In this document: piece after piece, positions 11,805-24,240 of the stretch
How the letters are laid out: every line of letters begins with the position of its first letter
Numbering within the stretch: the stretch's first letter is position 1
Notes under the pieces: model-generated
Told to the model about the DNA's origin: nothing
The model's database searches: none
What the model saw: only the letters and a program-made list of their open reading frames with translations
Made by a program: the position numbers and the translations under genes
Assembly: GCA_043228905.1 (NCBI GenBank)
Contig: JBHGNT010000001.1
Coordinates: forward strand, 9,734,001 to 9,798,000
Reading direction: 5' to 3'
DNA from: Azolla caroliniana
Taxonomy: Eukaryota > Polypodiophyta
Length of the DNA stretch: 64,000 bases

Positions 11805-11806
<2 letters not shown>

Positions 11807-12347
11807 AAACAGAAATCTGTGGATTGGGGGGAGCAGGAGGTAATAATATAGCAATGGTTATGGAAGGAAGAGCAGATGTAATACATATAATATCAATATG
11901 TATAGAAAAAGATTGAAGACTGATGGATGGATGGATGGATGGATGTATGCTGCCTCTCGGAGAGGTAAAAAAAAAGCAATCAATAAAGCAATAAAAAAGC
12001 AGAAAGCAGAAAGCAGAAAGCAGCGAGAAGGGAAATTCTTGCTTTGTGTGTAAAAAATAAATAAAAGGATGAAAGAAAAAAATTAATTAAATTAAATTTT
12101 TTTGTACACACGCAGAGGTGCATCATCACGTGCCTAGAGAGAGAGAGACAGAGAGACAGAGGCACCCAGAGAGAGAAAGCAGAGAGAATAAATCAAAATA
12201 AAATAATTAATCATAATATTTTTAATAAAATAATAATAATCAGAAAAGCTAGAGAGAATGTAAAATGAAGCGAATCGAGGAAACACAAATAAACTAAAAG
12301 AAAACAAATGTTGAGAGAAGTAAATAAAAGAAATTAGTCAAGAAGAG
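11805..12347 (-). promoter_or_regulatory. Probable leader and promoter of the DELLA-type gene
   Basis: This is A-rich DNA on the plus strand with GATG tetranucleotide repeats (about 11920-11945), AGCAGAAA repeats (about 11997-12025) and several GAGA tracts. No TATA box can be assigned with confidence; TTTATTTATTTT (reverse of 12053-12066) is a weak candidate. The region is assigned by position only. Confidence 0.35.
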
Positions 12348-12394
12348 AGAGGAAAATAATCAGAGGTGGGGCCCACCTCTGATTATTTTCCTCT
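12348..12394. promoter_or_regulatory. Perfect 47-bp palindrome with TCP-type core
   Basis: Two 23-base arms (12348-12370 and 12372-12394) are exact reverse complements around one central G. The centre reads GGTGGGGCCCACC and contains GGGCCCAC, which fits the known TCP class I consensus GGNCCCAC; its reverse complement fits class II GTGGNCCC. It lies about 590 bp upstream of the DELLA-type ATG. It may be a TCP-bound element, a cruciform-forming site or a small inverted-repeat insertion; function is inference. Confidence 0.6.
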
Positions 12395-12540
12395 TTTCTT
12401 TTCTTTTTCCCCTTTTTTTTTAATCTTTTTGTTATTGTTTTTATTTAAATGGGAGTCCTTTTCCTCCTTTTAGGAGGGGGAGGAATAAAAAAGTTAAAAA
12501 GAGTAATGTCCTGTTTCACATGTGTATGACATGTTAATGA

Positions 12541-12737
12541 TGATGTATGTATGTATAGCATATGCATGTAATGCATGTATGTAATGGTATGCATGTAATG
12601 TATGTATGTATTGGTATGCATGTAATGTATGTATGTATTGGTATGCATGCAATGTATGTATGTATGTATTGGTATGTATCCATGTAATGTATGTAAGTAT
12701 TGGTATGCATGTAAAGTATGTATGTATGTGTATAACA

Positions 12738-12768
<31 letters not shown>
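12541..12768. repeat. ATGT-rich minisatellite and TG microsatellite
   Basis: Imperfect copies, about 25-31 bp, of a unit combining TGGTATGCATG, TAATGT and ATGTATGT fill 12541-12735. About 14 TG units follow (12740-12768). Long ORFs across it on both strands (His/Thr/Tyr repeats) are artefacts of the repeat. Confidence 0.85.
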
Positions 12769-12772
<4 letters not shown>

Positions 12773-12939
12773 TATATAGCCTCTTGGATAGGATCGCGAT
12801 GGCGCATTTCCACCGTTTGCAAATCTAGCACACACCATTTGGTTGATACCCATGAAGAATGCAAGAGAAAGAATCGACTCACTCGCACACTCTAGTTTCC
12901 CTTTATAAATGCTCCGATGTTGGCCCAATCCTTCCTTAC

Positions 12940-12974
12940 TAATACATACATACATACATACATACATACATACA
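12940..12974. repeat. ATAC microsatellite
   Basis: About eight ATAC units in intergenic DNA. Confidence 0.9.
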
Positions 12975-15318
12975 CCATTGTCGTGTTCTCGACAAGCTTG
13001 CCTTTATCCAATGTCGGTGTCGTGTTTTGGGTCATAATTGGATGCATCCACATGTAGGTAGCCAGTCCTTTGTAATGTGTGGTTACTTATGACGACATTA
13101 CGATCAACAAACAACCATACTTCCACAGACTCGTGAGAGTTTATGAGTTGTAACAAATCAAATATTATGTGCCCTGATATATCTCAAATTTAATAAAAAT
13201 TGGTTGGCTATTGATAATCACAAAGGGACCAATCCCATGTGGCTCCACATCAAGTGTTTGTGTACAACATCGTTGAGTAGGTCGGTTTTTTAAGGCACAA
13301 TTCACAATTATGCACGAGAATCTTTTCTATGAAAACGTGGAACCCTCACATCATATAGAAATGAATTCCAATCCTACACAAGAGTTATATTGAGGTGAGA
13401 TATATCATATGCATATATCTTGCATGTCCATGCTTCAGTTCCAATTGAAATACTTGGGATTTTGTCCCACCTTCTAAGCACCCAATAAAATTTTGATTCC
13501 TCGTTGTCATATTGTGTCATTTTAGTGCTCTTTTTACACCAACCTAAGAGGTTGAAAATTTTCACTCAATGTAATAGTTTATGACTCTTGGCTTGAGAGC
13601 CTTAAGTGCAGTGTTTGATGTGGGTCACCATATTAGATATGTAGGTTTTTGTTGTAGTAGTTTGAATTTTGGCCATTTTAATGTCATGGGTTTATCCTCT
13701 ACATTTTGTATAGTCGTTGAACTTTGATACTTGCACATTGTTTGTATGTCTATAAATAAACAAACATGTGGTGTTTAGGGTCTACACATGAACTTCTAGA
13801 ATACATGCTCCATCAACACGATACGGCATTTCTATAAACTTTTAACGCGAGACACGTATTATTTCATTTTAGTCATTCATGTGGTAAGGTCACACATACC
13901 ATCCATAAGGAAGGCGAATCAAAGACCTATATTTAAACAAAGGGGAATTACTAAATTTTCAAACACTCCTTTAATAGTTAGTAATCCTTCGTATTGGCAA
14001 ATACCTGATATTGTCCATGATTATATTCTTGCTTAAGAAAATAGATGCATTCTTATACTCTTGTGCACAAATTACACCGTCTCTTGAAAGCATGTACTTC
14101 GAATGACCCACTAATTCGTAGATGGACATTTCATTGGGTATAATCTAGAAAACTATGTTGTGAACATACATTTAGAGTAAAATTGTATAAATAGAGCTCA
14201 TGCCCTATATTTGCATGCCTCTCTTGCTTATTGGTTCTCTCATTTCTCATGAGAGTACAAAGAGAAACACCATCATTTCCCAAGTTATGAGTGTGCCACT
14301 TCTTTATTGGCTTCATGTTACCTAATCGTTCTTTAGTTGTAGTTAGATGCATCAAATGTGTTATTGTTTCTAAACTACGTTAAATAAATTGACAACTCAA
14401 CGTGCACAATACACATCAAATTATAATGTTCTTGTTCCCATTTATATAGTTGAGGTTATTGATGATCGTTTGATTCATGGTTGTTATGTTGATGTTGCAT
14501 GTTACTTACCCAACATTTTTTATGATTCAAAGTCATAAAAACATAAATTCATGGCATATTCAACTTACTTATCTTCAGTAAACGATAAAGAAGTATACAA
14601 TAAGCCTTGATATGATTGCTTGACGGCAATGGTTTGTTTCAAAGGAGTTTTTAGGTTTTTCATGAAATCATTGCATTACAGACACATATGTTGATGGTTT
14701 TGGAATCGATGTATTATTTTATGCCAACACATTTGCCAATACCATGGGTAATCATGTGGCTTGGAGAAATAAGGCTGATGGTGTCGATAAGAATTTGCAA
14801 GGAAATAATTTGATTCCTCTTATCTTCCAAAATTAGCAAAACTTTAGTGTACATTTTAGAATATGGATGCTCAAGACACGTAAGTCTTGACTTCATAAAA
14901 TGGATGGTAAGAATAAAAAGTACATTTTCATCAACTAGAAGGCATTAACAATGTTAATGAATGTGTTGATATACATATAGAGCTAAATCATGACATCTGC
15001 CTATGGTGATGTGTATAATTTAGAGTTTTCATCCATTGTTTCATTACAATTCAACTAGCTTTCAATAATTGCTTTTAATAATTTCTTTCAATAATTGCTC
15101 TCCAATTACGATGAAGCATTGGGGAGTCACTCACCTATAATATGTTCAACACATAATGTAATTTGCTCCTTGTCTAACAAGGAAATGCTTGCATCATTGA
15201 CTATCCTCCCATGTTGCTATTTTTTATCAGTGCTCTAGAATTTGCATGCAATAAGATATCTTGTTTCCACGATGAACTAACAAACTCAAAATGTGATCCC
15301 AAATGTAGTCATACCATT

Positions 15319-16242
15319 GGTACCCAATAGCACATGTACCATCTATTACAACACTATGAACATCTCTAAATGAATGAGGTATAACAATTTTTGCAAGTAA
15401 AAATAGTTTGAGACTTGAGTGATTAGAAGACGACATATTGCAAAGACAAAATGAAAAATGTTAATTATCTTATTCATCCAATACCTCGAGGTTCCATTTC
15501 ATGGGATTCCCGTTACCTTTGTTTAGGCAATCTCTCCCATCCCTCGAGTTTTTGGTCCATATGGGAGTCTTAAATGAACTCTTGACCCTCACCTTTTTAA
15601 GAGGGATCACAATTCGTCATTGCCTAAACGACATGGTTATGAAAGTAATATTTCCCCACTTCCAAAAGGTTTTCAATCTCTTTTTGTCACATGTGTTGGC
15701 TTCTTTCATTAATGTAAGCTATATACAACACATGCGTGAAGAACGAAATGGACTATTGGGATGTTCTTTCTATCTTTCTTGGTACCCAATAGCACATGTA
15801 CCATCTATTACAACACTATGAACATCTCTAAATGAATGAGGTATAACAATTTTTGCAAGTAAAAATAGTTTGAGACTTGAGTGATTAGAAGACGACATAT
15901 TGCAAAGACAAAATGAAAAATGTTAATTATCTTATTCATCCAATACCTCGAGGTTCCATTTCATGGGATTCCCGTTACCTTTGTTTAGGCAATCTCTCCC
16001 ATCCCTCGAGTTTTTGGTCCATATGGGAGTCTTAAATGAACTCTTGACCCTCACCTTTTTAAGAGGGATCACAATTCGTCATTGCCTAAACGACATGGTT
16101 ATGAAAGTAATATTTCCCCACTTCCAAAAGGTTTTCAATCTCTTTTTGTCACATGTGTTGGCTTCTTTCATTAATGTAAGCTATATACAACACATGCGTG
16201 AAGAACGAAATGGACTATTGGGATGTTCTTTCTATCTTTCTT
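15319..16242. repeat. Perfect 462-bp tandem duplication
   Basis: The segment starting GGTACCCAATAGCACATG at 15319 repeats from 15781, and I found no difference between 15319-15780 and 15781-16242. Both copies encode the same meaningless ORF (from 15501 and 15963). The junction follows TT, shared by the left flank and the unit end, so short-homology duplication or replication slippage could explain it. No target duplication or transposon end is seen. Confidence 0.9.
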
Positions 16243-18252
16243 GCATATCATGAAAAGCATGACCGAATTTTAGACTAGAACCCAACCTTTTCATATGCAT
16301 TTCCATGGGGTGGAGTGCCTATTATTAATTAAAGTTGATCCATTTTGCCTCTATCAACCATAAATTGCCCAACACCCCCATATTTGCTAAGTACATACTA
16401 GACCCGGAAATTGCACATAGTGTTGGCATCTTGTTACTCAATATGCTCTATTCCACCTAGTTTGTAAGGTATTCTCTTGCTAGCACCAAGTAGTTAATCT
16501 ACCACAACCTCATAAATCATGAGCGTGATACCAACCATTCATTTATAATGCATCATTGAATTTTTCCTCAATTAGGAAGTTGATCAAACTTTGTGCCAAT
16601 AAATGTAGTGGTGTGCAAGTATTGTTTAATGGGCTCATCAATATGGAACCATTATGTCTATATATCACTTGTTCATGAAGTCACACATAGGTGACCTTCG
16701 ACTATATAGTCAATTAGCCATGCTCATGGTTGCGATGCAATTGCATATATGATGACACCTTACAGACTAAGGGCTAACTAGACCCTACATTGACACCTAA
16801 ACTCCCCCATGCATACATTGCATGTTGTAGCACAATAATAGACTAGAAACATCATTGTCATCATAGTTCTAGAGGTCCAATCAAGGGCTGCATAGTTGGT
16901 CATGTCTTTTGTGTTCATTAGCCCCGAAACTCAATGTGAGTACTTTGGCTTCCTTGTTGGTTATTCAAAGATGATTGAAGAATGGAACGATGATATCATG
17001 CATGGTCTATGATATTATTGACTTCTATAATGATGCAAGATTGATATTGACTAGCGGTAAGGGAAGAGTAATAATTACGTCAAATGTGTTTTGCGCTCCC
17101 ATATAGTTCTACATCAACTTTAGGAATAGTTAATGGCGAGGGTGATCCATTATTAATATAAATAATTTTGAAAACCTCATTGTTTTGACAACTAGAATAT
17201 TGTGGATGAGACATCAAGTTTGAAATTTCAGTTGGGCTAAGAAGACACACAATACACGTATAGAGCTTACAAGTTAAACAAGAAAACTTAATCATTCACT
17301 AGTTGATAGGCATTCACTTTAATTCACTATTTTAGTAAAACATCTATTCCTAAGGCTATTTGTATCACAATGGTTAAGTGACGTAAAAGACAATTCACAT
17401 TGTAGTAAGCTATAAAATACATATAAGTAAACATTTGCTCGATCAGGTTTCATAAAACAACGTGTCATTACTATTAGTATTGTTAATTAAAAGTGCATGT
17501 GCACCCCTAACATAATGGAGTCATTGTGACAACCTAATGCTTATTCAAAATAGGAATGTGAAGTTTTATACTAGCATGTGGGTCTTTTTCCTAAAAGTAA
17601 GGTTGAATTCCCAAGTTCTTGAACTTGAGAACATCATGAGGTTTTAAGTAAATACTTTTGTCCACAATAGTTAAAGTTAATATACCTACTCATGAAACCT
17701 AATGTTTGCAAAAAGATATTGCGCATACATTTTCAAAATCGGTATGTAAGTATAGCATGTGGGTTAAACAATCGAATTGTTAAAGTTGATATTTTACAAA
17801 TTTACAGAAAAAGGGTGCTAATTACAGGGGTATTTAACATTTTGTAAAGAATGTGTTCATGAGATTTGTACACATACGGGATAGAGCTTGAATGTGATTG
17901 ATGTAGGTGTACATCCATAGTAAGTGCCCCTTGAAAATCAATTGTTTTGAAGAAGTTAATACACAACATGATTCCCATATCTAGCCAAATGATGTCGCTA
18001 AAAAAAGTGTAGTAGAGATATGTACAATAAAGAAAACCATTACCTATCTTTGAAACCAAATTGGTCCAATTCACCAAGCCCTCTACCCAAATGTCCGGTC
18101 TCTCCCAAATACTTTATCATGATATCTATTGAATATCGAGAAATCGATGTATTATGAGTGCACAAACAATTTTGAATAGAGTTTTGTTTCCTAAAGCAAA
18201 ACAAGTTTGCTATCTCGAAAATTCAATTGTGTTCCCCAATCTAAAAGATAGA

Positions 18253-18277
18253 ATATATATATATATATATATATATA
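18253..18277. repeat. TA microsatellite
   Basis: About 12 TA units. Confidence 0.9.
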
Positions 18278-18428
18278 AATAGTATATACTATCTTTCACG
18301 ATTGGTCTTCCAAGAATTAGGTTGCTAAGTATTATATTTGGACTAGATAAAGGGGAATTACTTTTAGAATTCCCTTAAAAACACTAGGTGAAACAAAGTT
18401 GTCTCTACCTTTAGAACAAGGTCACACA

Positions 18429-18431
<3 letters not shown>

Positions 18432-18470
<39 letters not shown>
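18432..18470. repeat. CA microsatellite
   Basis: About 19 CA units. Confidence 0.9.
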
Positions 18471-18471
<1 letters not shown>

Positions 18472-18856
18472 GAGAGTTAGCAGTTATTATGTCGATGATG
18501 AGAGATTAGGATGGCGAAGGAACAAATAAATCAAATGATATGAATACAGGAACCAAATGGCCGTTCAAACAAATACCCCAAAAAAAGAGAAATCCTTAGG
18601 ATGAGCAAGAGGGGTGAAAGAGAGCTCAAGAAGTCGAGAAAGGCCGACCAAGTTGTGAAATTGCGGGACCCTAGGAAAGATGCCAATGGAAGGAACAAAT
18701 CAATCAAATGAAAGGGTAGAGAGAGAGAGAGAGAGAAAGATATATTAACGTCTTCTAAGGCCAAAATTGGCCCATGAGACAATTGATTTACAGCAAAATG
18801 GGGTATTTATCCAATCATCAAAACTAAAAATAAAATAAAATAAAATAAAATAAAAC

Positions 18857-19371
18857 TTAAAATAAAAGAGCTCTAGTAGTGTACAAAACGTGGTATATTC
18901 GATAAAGGAAGTGACTTTGCATTAAGCCTAATTCATTTCCACCTAAGCCTCTCGAAAAGAAGTTGGAGGTCAAACGGTTTTGGTGTGGGTGTGACCCGTG
19001 GTCCCGGTGTAGAGAGTGCCCAACCATGGCTTCTAGGTGGTGTAGCTCATGTTCCCTTATTTTCTTAATTGCTTCTACACCATGTCGAGTTGCTTTGAAA
19101 CCCGGCATTAGAGGGCGTTTAATTCTTCTTTGGTTTTCTGCTTCATCAAGGAAGAGGCTGAGTGGTGTAGGTGTGTCGACATTCGTTGTCTCCCCCTGTC
19201 CTTGAAAAACTTCATTTGTTACATGTTGGTGAATATTAGAAACATTATTGTCAACATTTTGTAGCTTATTCTCTCTATGTTGTTTTAGCTTTAGGATGTA
19301 TTTGGCTAATTTCTTTATATCTAGAGTGTCTAATAGTTTGGGGAGGGTGGGAGAGGAACCGAGTATGTCTT

Positions 19372-19427
<56 letters not shown>

Positions 19428-19620
19428 GAATAATAAATTGTAGGATAATAGATTTGCACATGGATTCCAAATATTCAACTATACTTAAATTTGGGCATAC
19501 CATGCGTAAATATTCAACTCTGCTTAAATCAAGCTCTAATCTCCTTGGCATATGCATTTCAAATAACGGACATAATTTCGAAGGGGATGAATTATCCATA
19601 TTATAGCTTGAAGAATACAT
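18857..19620 (-). CDS. Unrecognised possible two-exon gene or gene fragment
   Basis: I do not recognise this. A minus-strand ORF from about 19373 down to 18857 has ordinary-looking amino acid use (for example PKLLDTLDIKKLAKYILKLK, then GVEAIKKIREHELHHLEAM). Upstream, 19460-19620 reads MPRRLELDLSRVEYLRM in another frame. Between them lies a long CT tract ending CCCAAG, which looks like a polypyrimidine tract plus 3' splice site, so an intron could join the two frames. The donor is not clear. The ORF could instead be a transposon fragment or chance. The first Met of the ORF as drawn lies upstream of the repeat and is unlikely to be used. Confidence 0.25.
19374..19424. repeat. GA microsatellite
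   Basis: About 25 GA units; CT on the minus strand, directly before a candidate AG splice acceptor. Confidence 0.9.
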
Positions 19621-22468
19621 TTGGCATCTAGCGGAGCAATGAGAACATAGATGTATCTTGGGAAACCAAGAGAAAGACTAGAATATTGCATAGTTTTCTC
19701 CTTATCTAAAAAAATTGGTCAAGAGTATATTGATGGACCTTATCCATGTGACAATCCTCTTTATTTAGGAAGCCCCCCACTATTTCAGAGAATGCCTCTT
19801 TCTATATTAAAATGTTGCCATGTAAAACTCCAACAAAAAGGTCGTCAAAGTGAAAATGGTTGACCATATCACTTCTATCCTTGGTGGAGTAAAGTCTAAA
19901 AATAGCTTATAAAATTTTGTTTGTTGTTCCCAAGATCAAATGATTTTTTCTTTGTGAGTGTAGATGTCGTTTCATCACCCATCCACACAGACAGGATTCC
20001 AAAACATGATTTATACAAAAATGGATCAACCTAAATCAACTTGTTCCATTGATGGTCCCGTTGTTATATTTTAGACTTGTAACTATAGGGGTGTTCAAAC
20101 CGAAAAAAGTTGGCCATGTTTACTATTGTCCATGGAAACCTTAACATAGGAAAGGTCAGCCATGAAGCGTAGATCGATAAATGTATGATAGTTCCTCTAT
20201 TCATAATTACTAGTGATTCTACACACCCTCGAAATTGATGCTCTTTCATACTCATCTTAGTAATAGAAACTTGCCCCAATTTATCTCACTCTTTGAAGTG
20301 ACGACAATAACTCAACATTTTCGAGATTCTCAAATGCATATTGTATGTATTTATCATATTTCCAACACCCTTTATACCATATAGAACAGTTGTTCAAAAC
20401 ATAATAAACATGAAATAAAAGGCGCTATGTTGATTGCTACTTTGTGTGCAAAGGATGCACATGCACATTGGATGCACTTTATGTTTCCACACGCACCCAT
20501 TTTATGAACGATAATAATCACAAAACATGTGTCATTTTAATTTGCAATTCTTTTTAACTAGGACACGCAATTAACAATAAATTATTATCGCGCTTTATGT
20601 TTAGAGTCCCCACATGCATACACACTTGAGGCCGGGTAAGTTGTGGGCACAAGTGCCCCATCCACCCAACCACACACAATTTGTTTTTAGGAATCCATTA
20701 TATTATTGGTGGGAAACCCCAAAATGAGGTAAAAGGTTTTAATATGGGGCATAACAATTCTGACCAATGTCAAGAGAGACATTATGAGCATAAAGGGATC
20801 TTTTGAGAGAAACCAAATATTGATTGCCCAAAATTCTGCTAGTAAGGAATACTCGAAAGTGTCCATATAGCCCCATGCAAAAAACATGCCAATGCACTCA
20901 ATAAAAAACCGAAAGAGCAAAACAAACATTGAGGATTTATGTGCAAGGAATCATAAGTTTAGACATTGGTTAATGAGTTGCACTGTAAGTAATATATGGG
21001 GAAGTCTAGAGGCACGCACACTCAATCATGTGTATGCCCTAGTTGGTTGATTGGGTTATGTGTAAAGAATTTAGATATATGAAAAAGACATCTAATTTTA
21101 GAATGATCAGAGCAACTAGTTGATTTATTGCTAGCTTCTTGTTGCCCAACAAAAGAAGTTGACACATACCTTAACACTCCTGCAATCAGTAGTTTGTTTG
21201 ATGGTTTCATCAAGAAAGTTAGTTTACTACAAGCATTGGCATCAAATCTTTAGTTGAATACATTTCAATATGTACGCACAACTTACAAGTAATTTGACAG
21301 TATAGTTTAAAAATTATACATAAATCCCTTAAGGTCTTTCCACTTGTTGTGGCAATCACCCCAAAAAGCAAACAACCACTTCCACAAAATGCCCATATAT
21401 GTTACTCAAAGCACTAAACTAAGTAACAAGAGATACATTTAATTTATTGCAAGCCCAAACGATAAATTCAATGAATTTTTGGCAATACACATGACTGTTG
21501 AATAGGAACATAAAATTGAAAGCCAAGCCAAATCAATAACTATATTTTGGCTCAATTCCTTTGCATTCCAAAACAAATCGAGAGATCTAGTAAGGAAATA
21601 GAGAATGGATTCCATTCATGAAAGATGTGAAACAAGTGAAATTGATGTTCCAATGGATTTATGTTGACTAACAAAACAACGTTGTTTTGGAGAGAAATGG
21701 GCCAGGCCAATTGTTGGCATTGGCAATCGAAACCCAATAGACATAGATACCATTGGAGACTCGAGAGTTGCGAGATCATATGTTGTTAGAAAGCACGTGT
21801 GAAGAGGCTCTAACTCCTGACTCTAATGTTCAGTTATACGTGTGTGTGTGTGTACAAGAGAACTTTTGTTCTTAAAATGAGTAAATTAAAATTTGAAACT
21901 CCAGTCAAGAGTCAAAGGAAGTTGTGCCCACCGATTAATTATTATATTTATTTAGCTAAGAAACTAAAAATAATAATGATATTTTTTTTGGAAAATAAAA
22001 TAAAATAAAAAATAAAAAATAAAAAAGATAAATAATGAATAAAAAAAACAATGTGTGTGTGGAATCCAAAGCTTCTTATTTTTAATTATATTAGCTTTTA
22101 TTCTTTATTTCATTTTATTTTTATCTATTTTCATATCCTATCTTTAGTTCTAGAAATTAACAAAATAAATAAATATTTGAATATACATATGTATATTGTT
22201 TATTTCTCCATTTAAAAATCACAGGAAAAGAATTCCCAGTTTTTGAAGAGAGAATAAATAAATAAAATTCGTATATAATCATTTTAATTAAAGCAATAAA
22301 AATAGTAGTAATATAATATAATTCATTAAAAAGGGTATGTCAGCAATGACTTAGTTTTCAACATAATACATACCTAAATTTGGGAAACTTATTATATAAT
22401 TTTATTCCTCAATTTTGAATTTTATTATCCTGTTTGTTTATAAACAATCTTATATAGTCCTAAATTAC

Positions 22469-22513
22469 ATCCATCCATCCATCCATCCATCCATCCATCC
22501 ATCCATCCATACA

Positions 22514-22543
<30 letters not shown>
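22469..22543. repeat. Compound ATCC/ATAC microsatellite
   Basis: About ten ATCC units switch to about eight ATAC units without a break. Confidence 0.9.
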
Positions 22544-22545
<2 letters not shown>

Positions 22546-22589
22546 CGTACATGATACATCCAAACTCACGCTTGGACTTAGGAATCCTA

Positions 22590-22602
22590 CCCCCCCCCCC
22601 CC
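22590..22602. repeat. C homopolymer
   Basis: About 13 consecutive C. Confidence 0.85.
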
Positions 22603-23004
22603 AATTTGTTCTTCTAATATCTCAAACCTTGGTCCTTTCACCTATAGGGGAGTCCACTAACATGGAATCGAGATAATAGGTCCACCTTACTCTCGATAAC
22701 AAGTAGGGAATACGTCTTCATTAATTCCTACAACCGTATGCCTAAATCAACAAGCACCAATTGAACTGGTCGTTGATGTCCTAAGTGTATTTTTGATAGC
22801 TTAGCATGGCACTTTGGCACGTCAAACCTTTGGGGTGGGGGAGGTTATAAAGCACCAATGAAATGATTGCCCTAGCATGAGATTCTCCTTTGTGAGAAAT
22901 ATGAAGCCTCAATGGAAGGTTTACAATATGTGTTTATGTCACAGGTAGGCAAATTATAGGAATTTTAGGAATGATTGAATCTGTAAATAAAACTCCCACT
23001 TGGT

Positions 23005-23092
23005 CATAGCTCTATGAGTACACATTGGATGGGCATTCAATTAAACAACATAGCTCTATGAGTACACATTGGATGGGCATTCAATTAAACAA
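23005..23092. repeat. Perfect 44-bp tandem duplication
   Basis: Two identical copies start CATAGCTCTATGAG at 23005 and 23049. Confidence 0.9.
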
Positions 23093-24055
23093 TGTTCCAA
23101 TCTCACTGGTTCCCATAATGTGTTACGACGATATCAAAACCAATTGCAAACAACCCACAAGAAGACATTTGTTGAAACAAATTTGGATCCTGCATGAATG
23201 TGCAACCAAAACTAGGTTATTGTTATCATCTTGGTTTGGAACCCCTACTTGTATGATATTTCCTTGTACCCAACATGTTATACATTTATGGGACATTTAT
23301 ATTCGTGTATATGGATACTATGGAAGAGAATACCACAAATTATATGAAGAATATACTCCCTTCTCTACATTCGTGTGTTAATGTGAAATTTGTAGAATAT
23401 GCTCATGATGCTATGCCGAAAATATAACATGTACGCCTCTATCATACAATTATTTATCACTTATACTTTACATGTCTTATAGACCAATTATTTGTAGTGT
23501 AGCTTTCTTCTAGACAAGTCTAATGAGAAATGGTATTTTCACAACTTTATGAGATGGTTTATCCTTCATGTTGAAAAAAATACTAATCTTACTAGCTTTA
23601 CACCTATATAGCGACTAATCCAATACATTAGAGTCAAGAATAACTACATATAGAGTAATTAAGGAAAATTGATTGAGAGGAGAGTTCCAATGGTAGTCCT
23701 TGGTTAAGATGGAGTTGTTCCCATCTTCCCTTAGCTCCAAGTAATCAAAGTTAACCATTCTCTTGCATACTCGTAGTTGGTGAGTAGAGCTCTACGGTTG
23801 GCAACAAATCCCTAAGTATACTTGTCCTACTCACAGAATGATCTAGGTTTGTTGAGCCAACCAAGGATATCCTCGATATAAAAAGGCTCTAACTACCATG
23901 TATAAGCACATATGTAACTAAGGACGTCTTAGTTAAAGATCCTCCAACTATGTTTGTGACTTGGTCAACTTGGTAACACTTGGCAAACTTGTGGGACAAG
24001 TTATTTGACGAAGTTGATCCGCAATTCCCTTGATACTCCATCAAGTTCCTCATCG

Positions 24056-24240
24056 ATTCAAACCATGAGCACGTGCCAATTGTTCCTTTCCCATATCTAT
24101 ATTTTACACATCCATGGATCTTCTTTTGCTCTCTATTCCCTTGATCCCTTGACATGTCATATATCTTATCAATTCAAACCATGGGCACATGTCAATTGTG
24201 CCTTTTTTATATCTATATTTTTTCACATTCATGGAACCTC
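24056..24240. repeat. Diverged 116-bp tandem duplication
   Basis: ATTCAAACCATG, then TATCTATATTTT and CATGGA, recur at a period of 116 bp (24056, 24172) with scattered substitutions. Confidence 0.65.

Larger units (their letters stand above)
12395..15318. other. Intergenic, no gene recognised
   Basis: Apart from the minisatellite and ATAC run listed separately, this AT-rich stretch holds only short ORFs without recognisable domains. It has no RNA gene that I can see. Confidence 0.5.
16243..18856. other. Intergenic, microsatellites only
   Basis: AT-rich DNA without a recognisable gene. It contains a TA run (18253-18277), a CA run (18432-18470), a short GA run (about 18719-18736) and AAAATA repeats (18832-18854). 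Confidence 0.5.

Noticed and set aside
12541-12768. CRISPR-like array
   Set aside because: The repeated units are contiguous ATGT-based minisatellite copies without unique spacers, in a plant nuclear sequence.
12445-12967. Long His/Tyr/Thr-rich ORFs on both strands
   Set aside because: They are translations of the ATGT/TG repeats and have no homology to a known protein.
15501-16253. Duplicated small gene pair
   Set aside because: The two identical ORFs simply reflect the 462-bp DNA duplication, and the translation resembles no protein.
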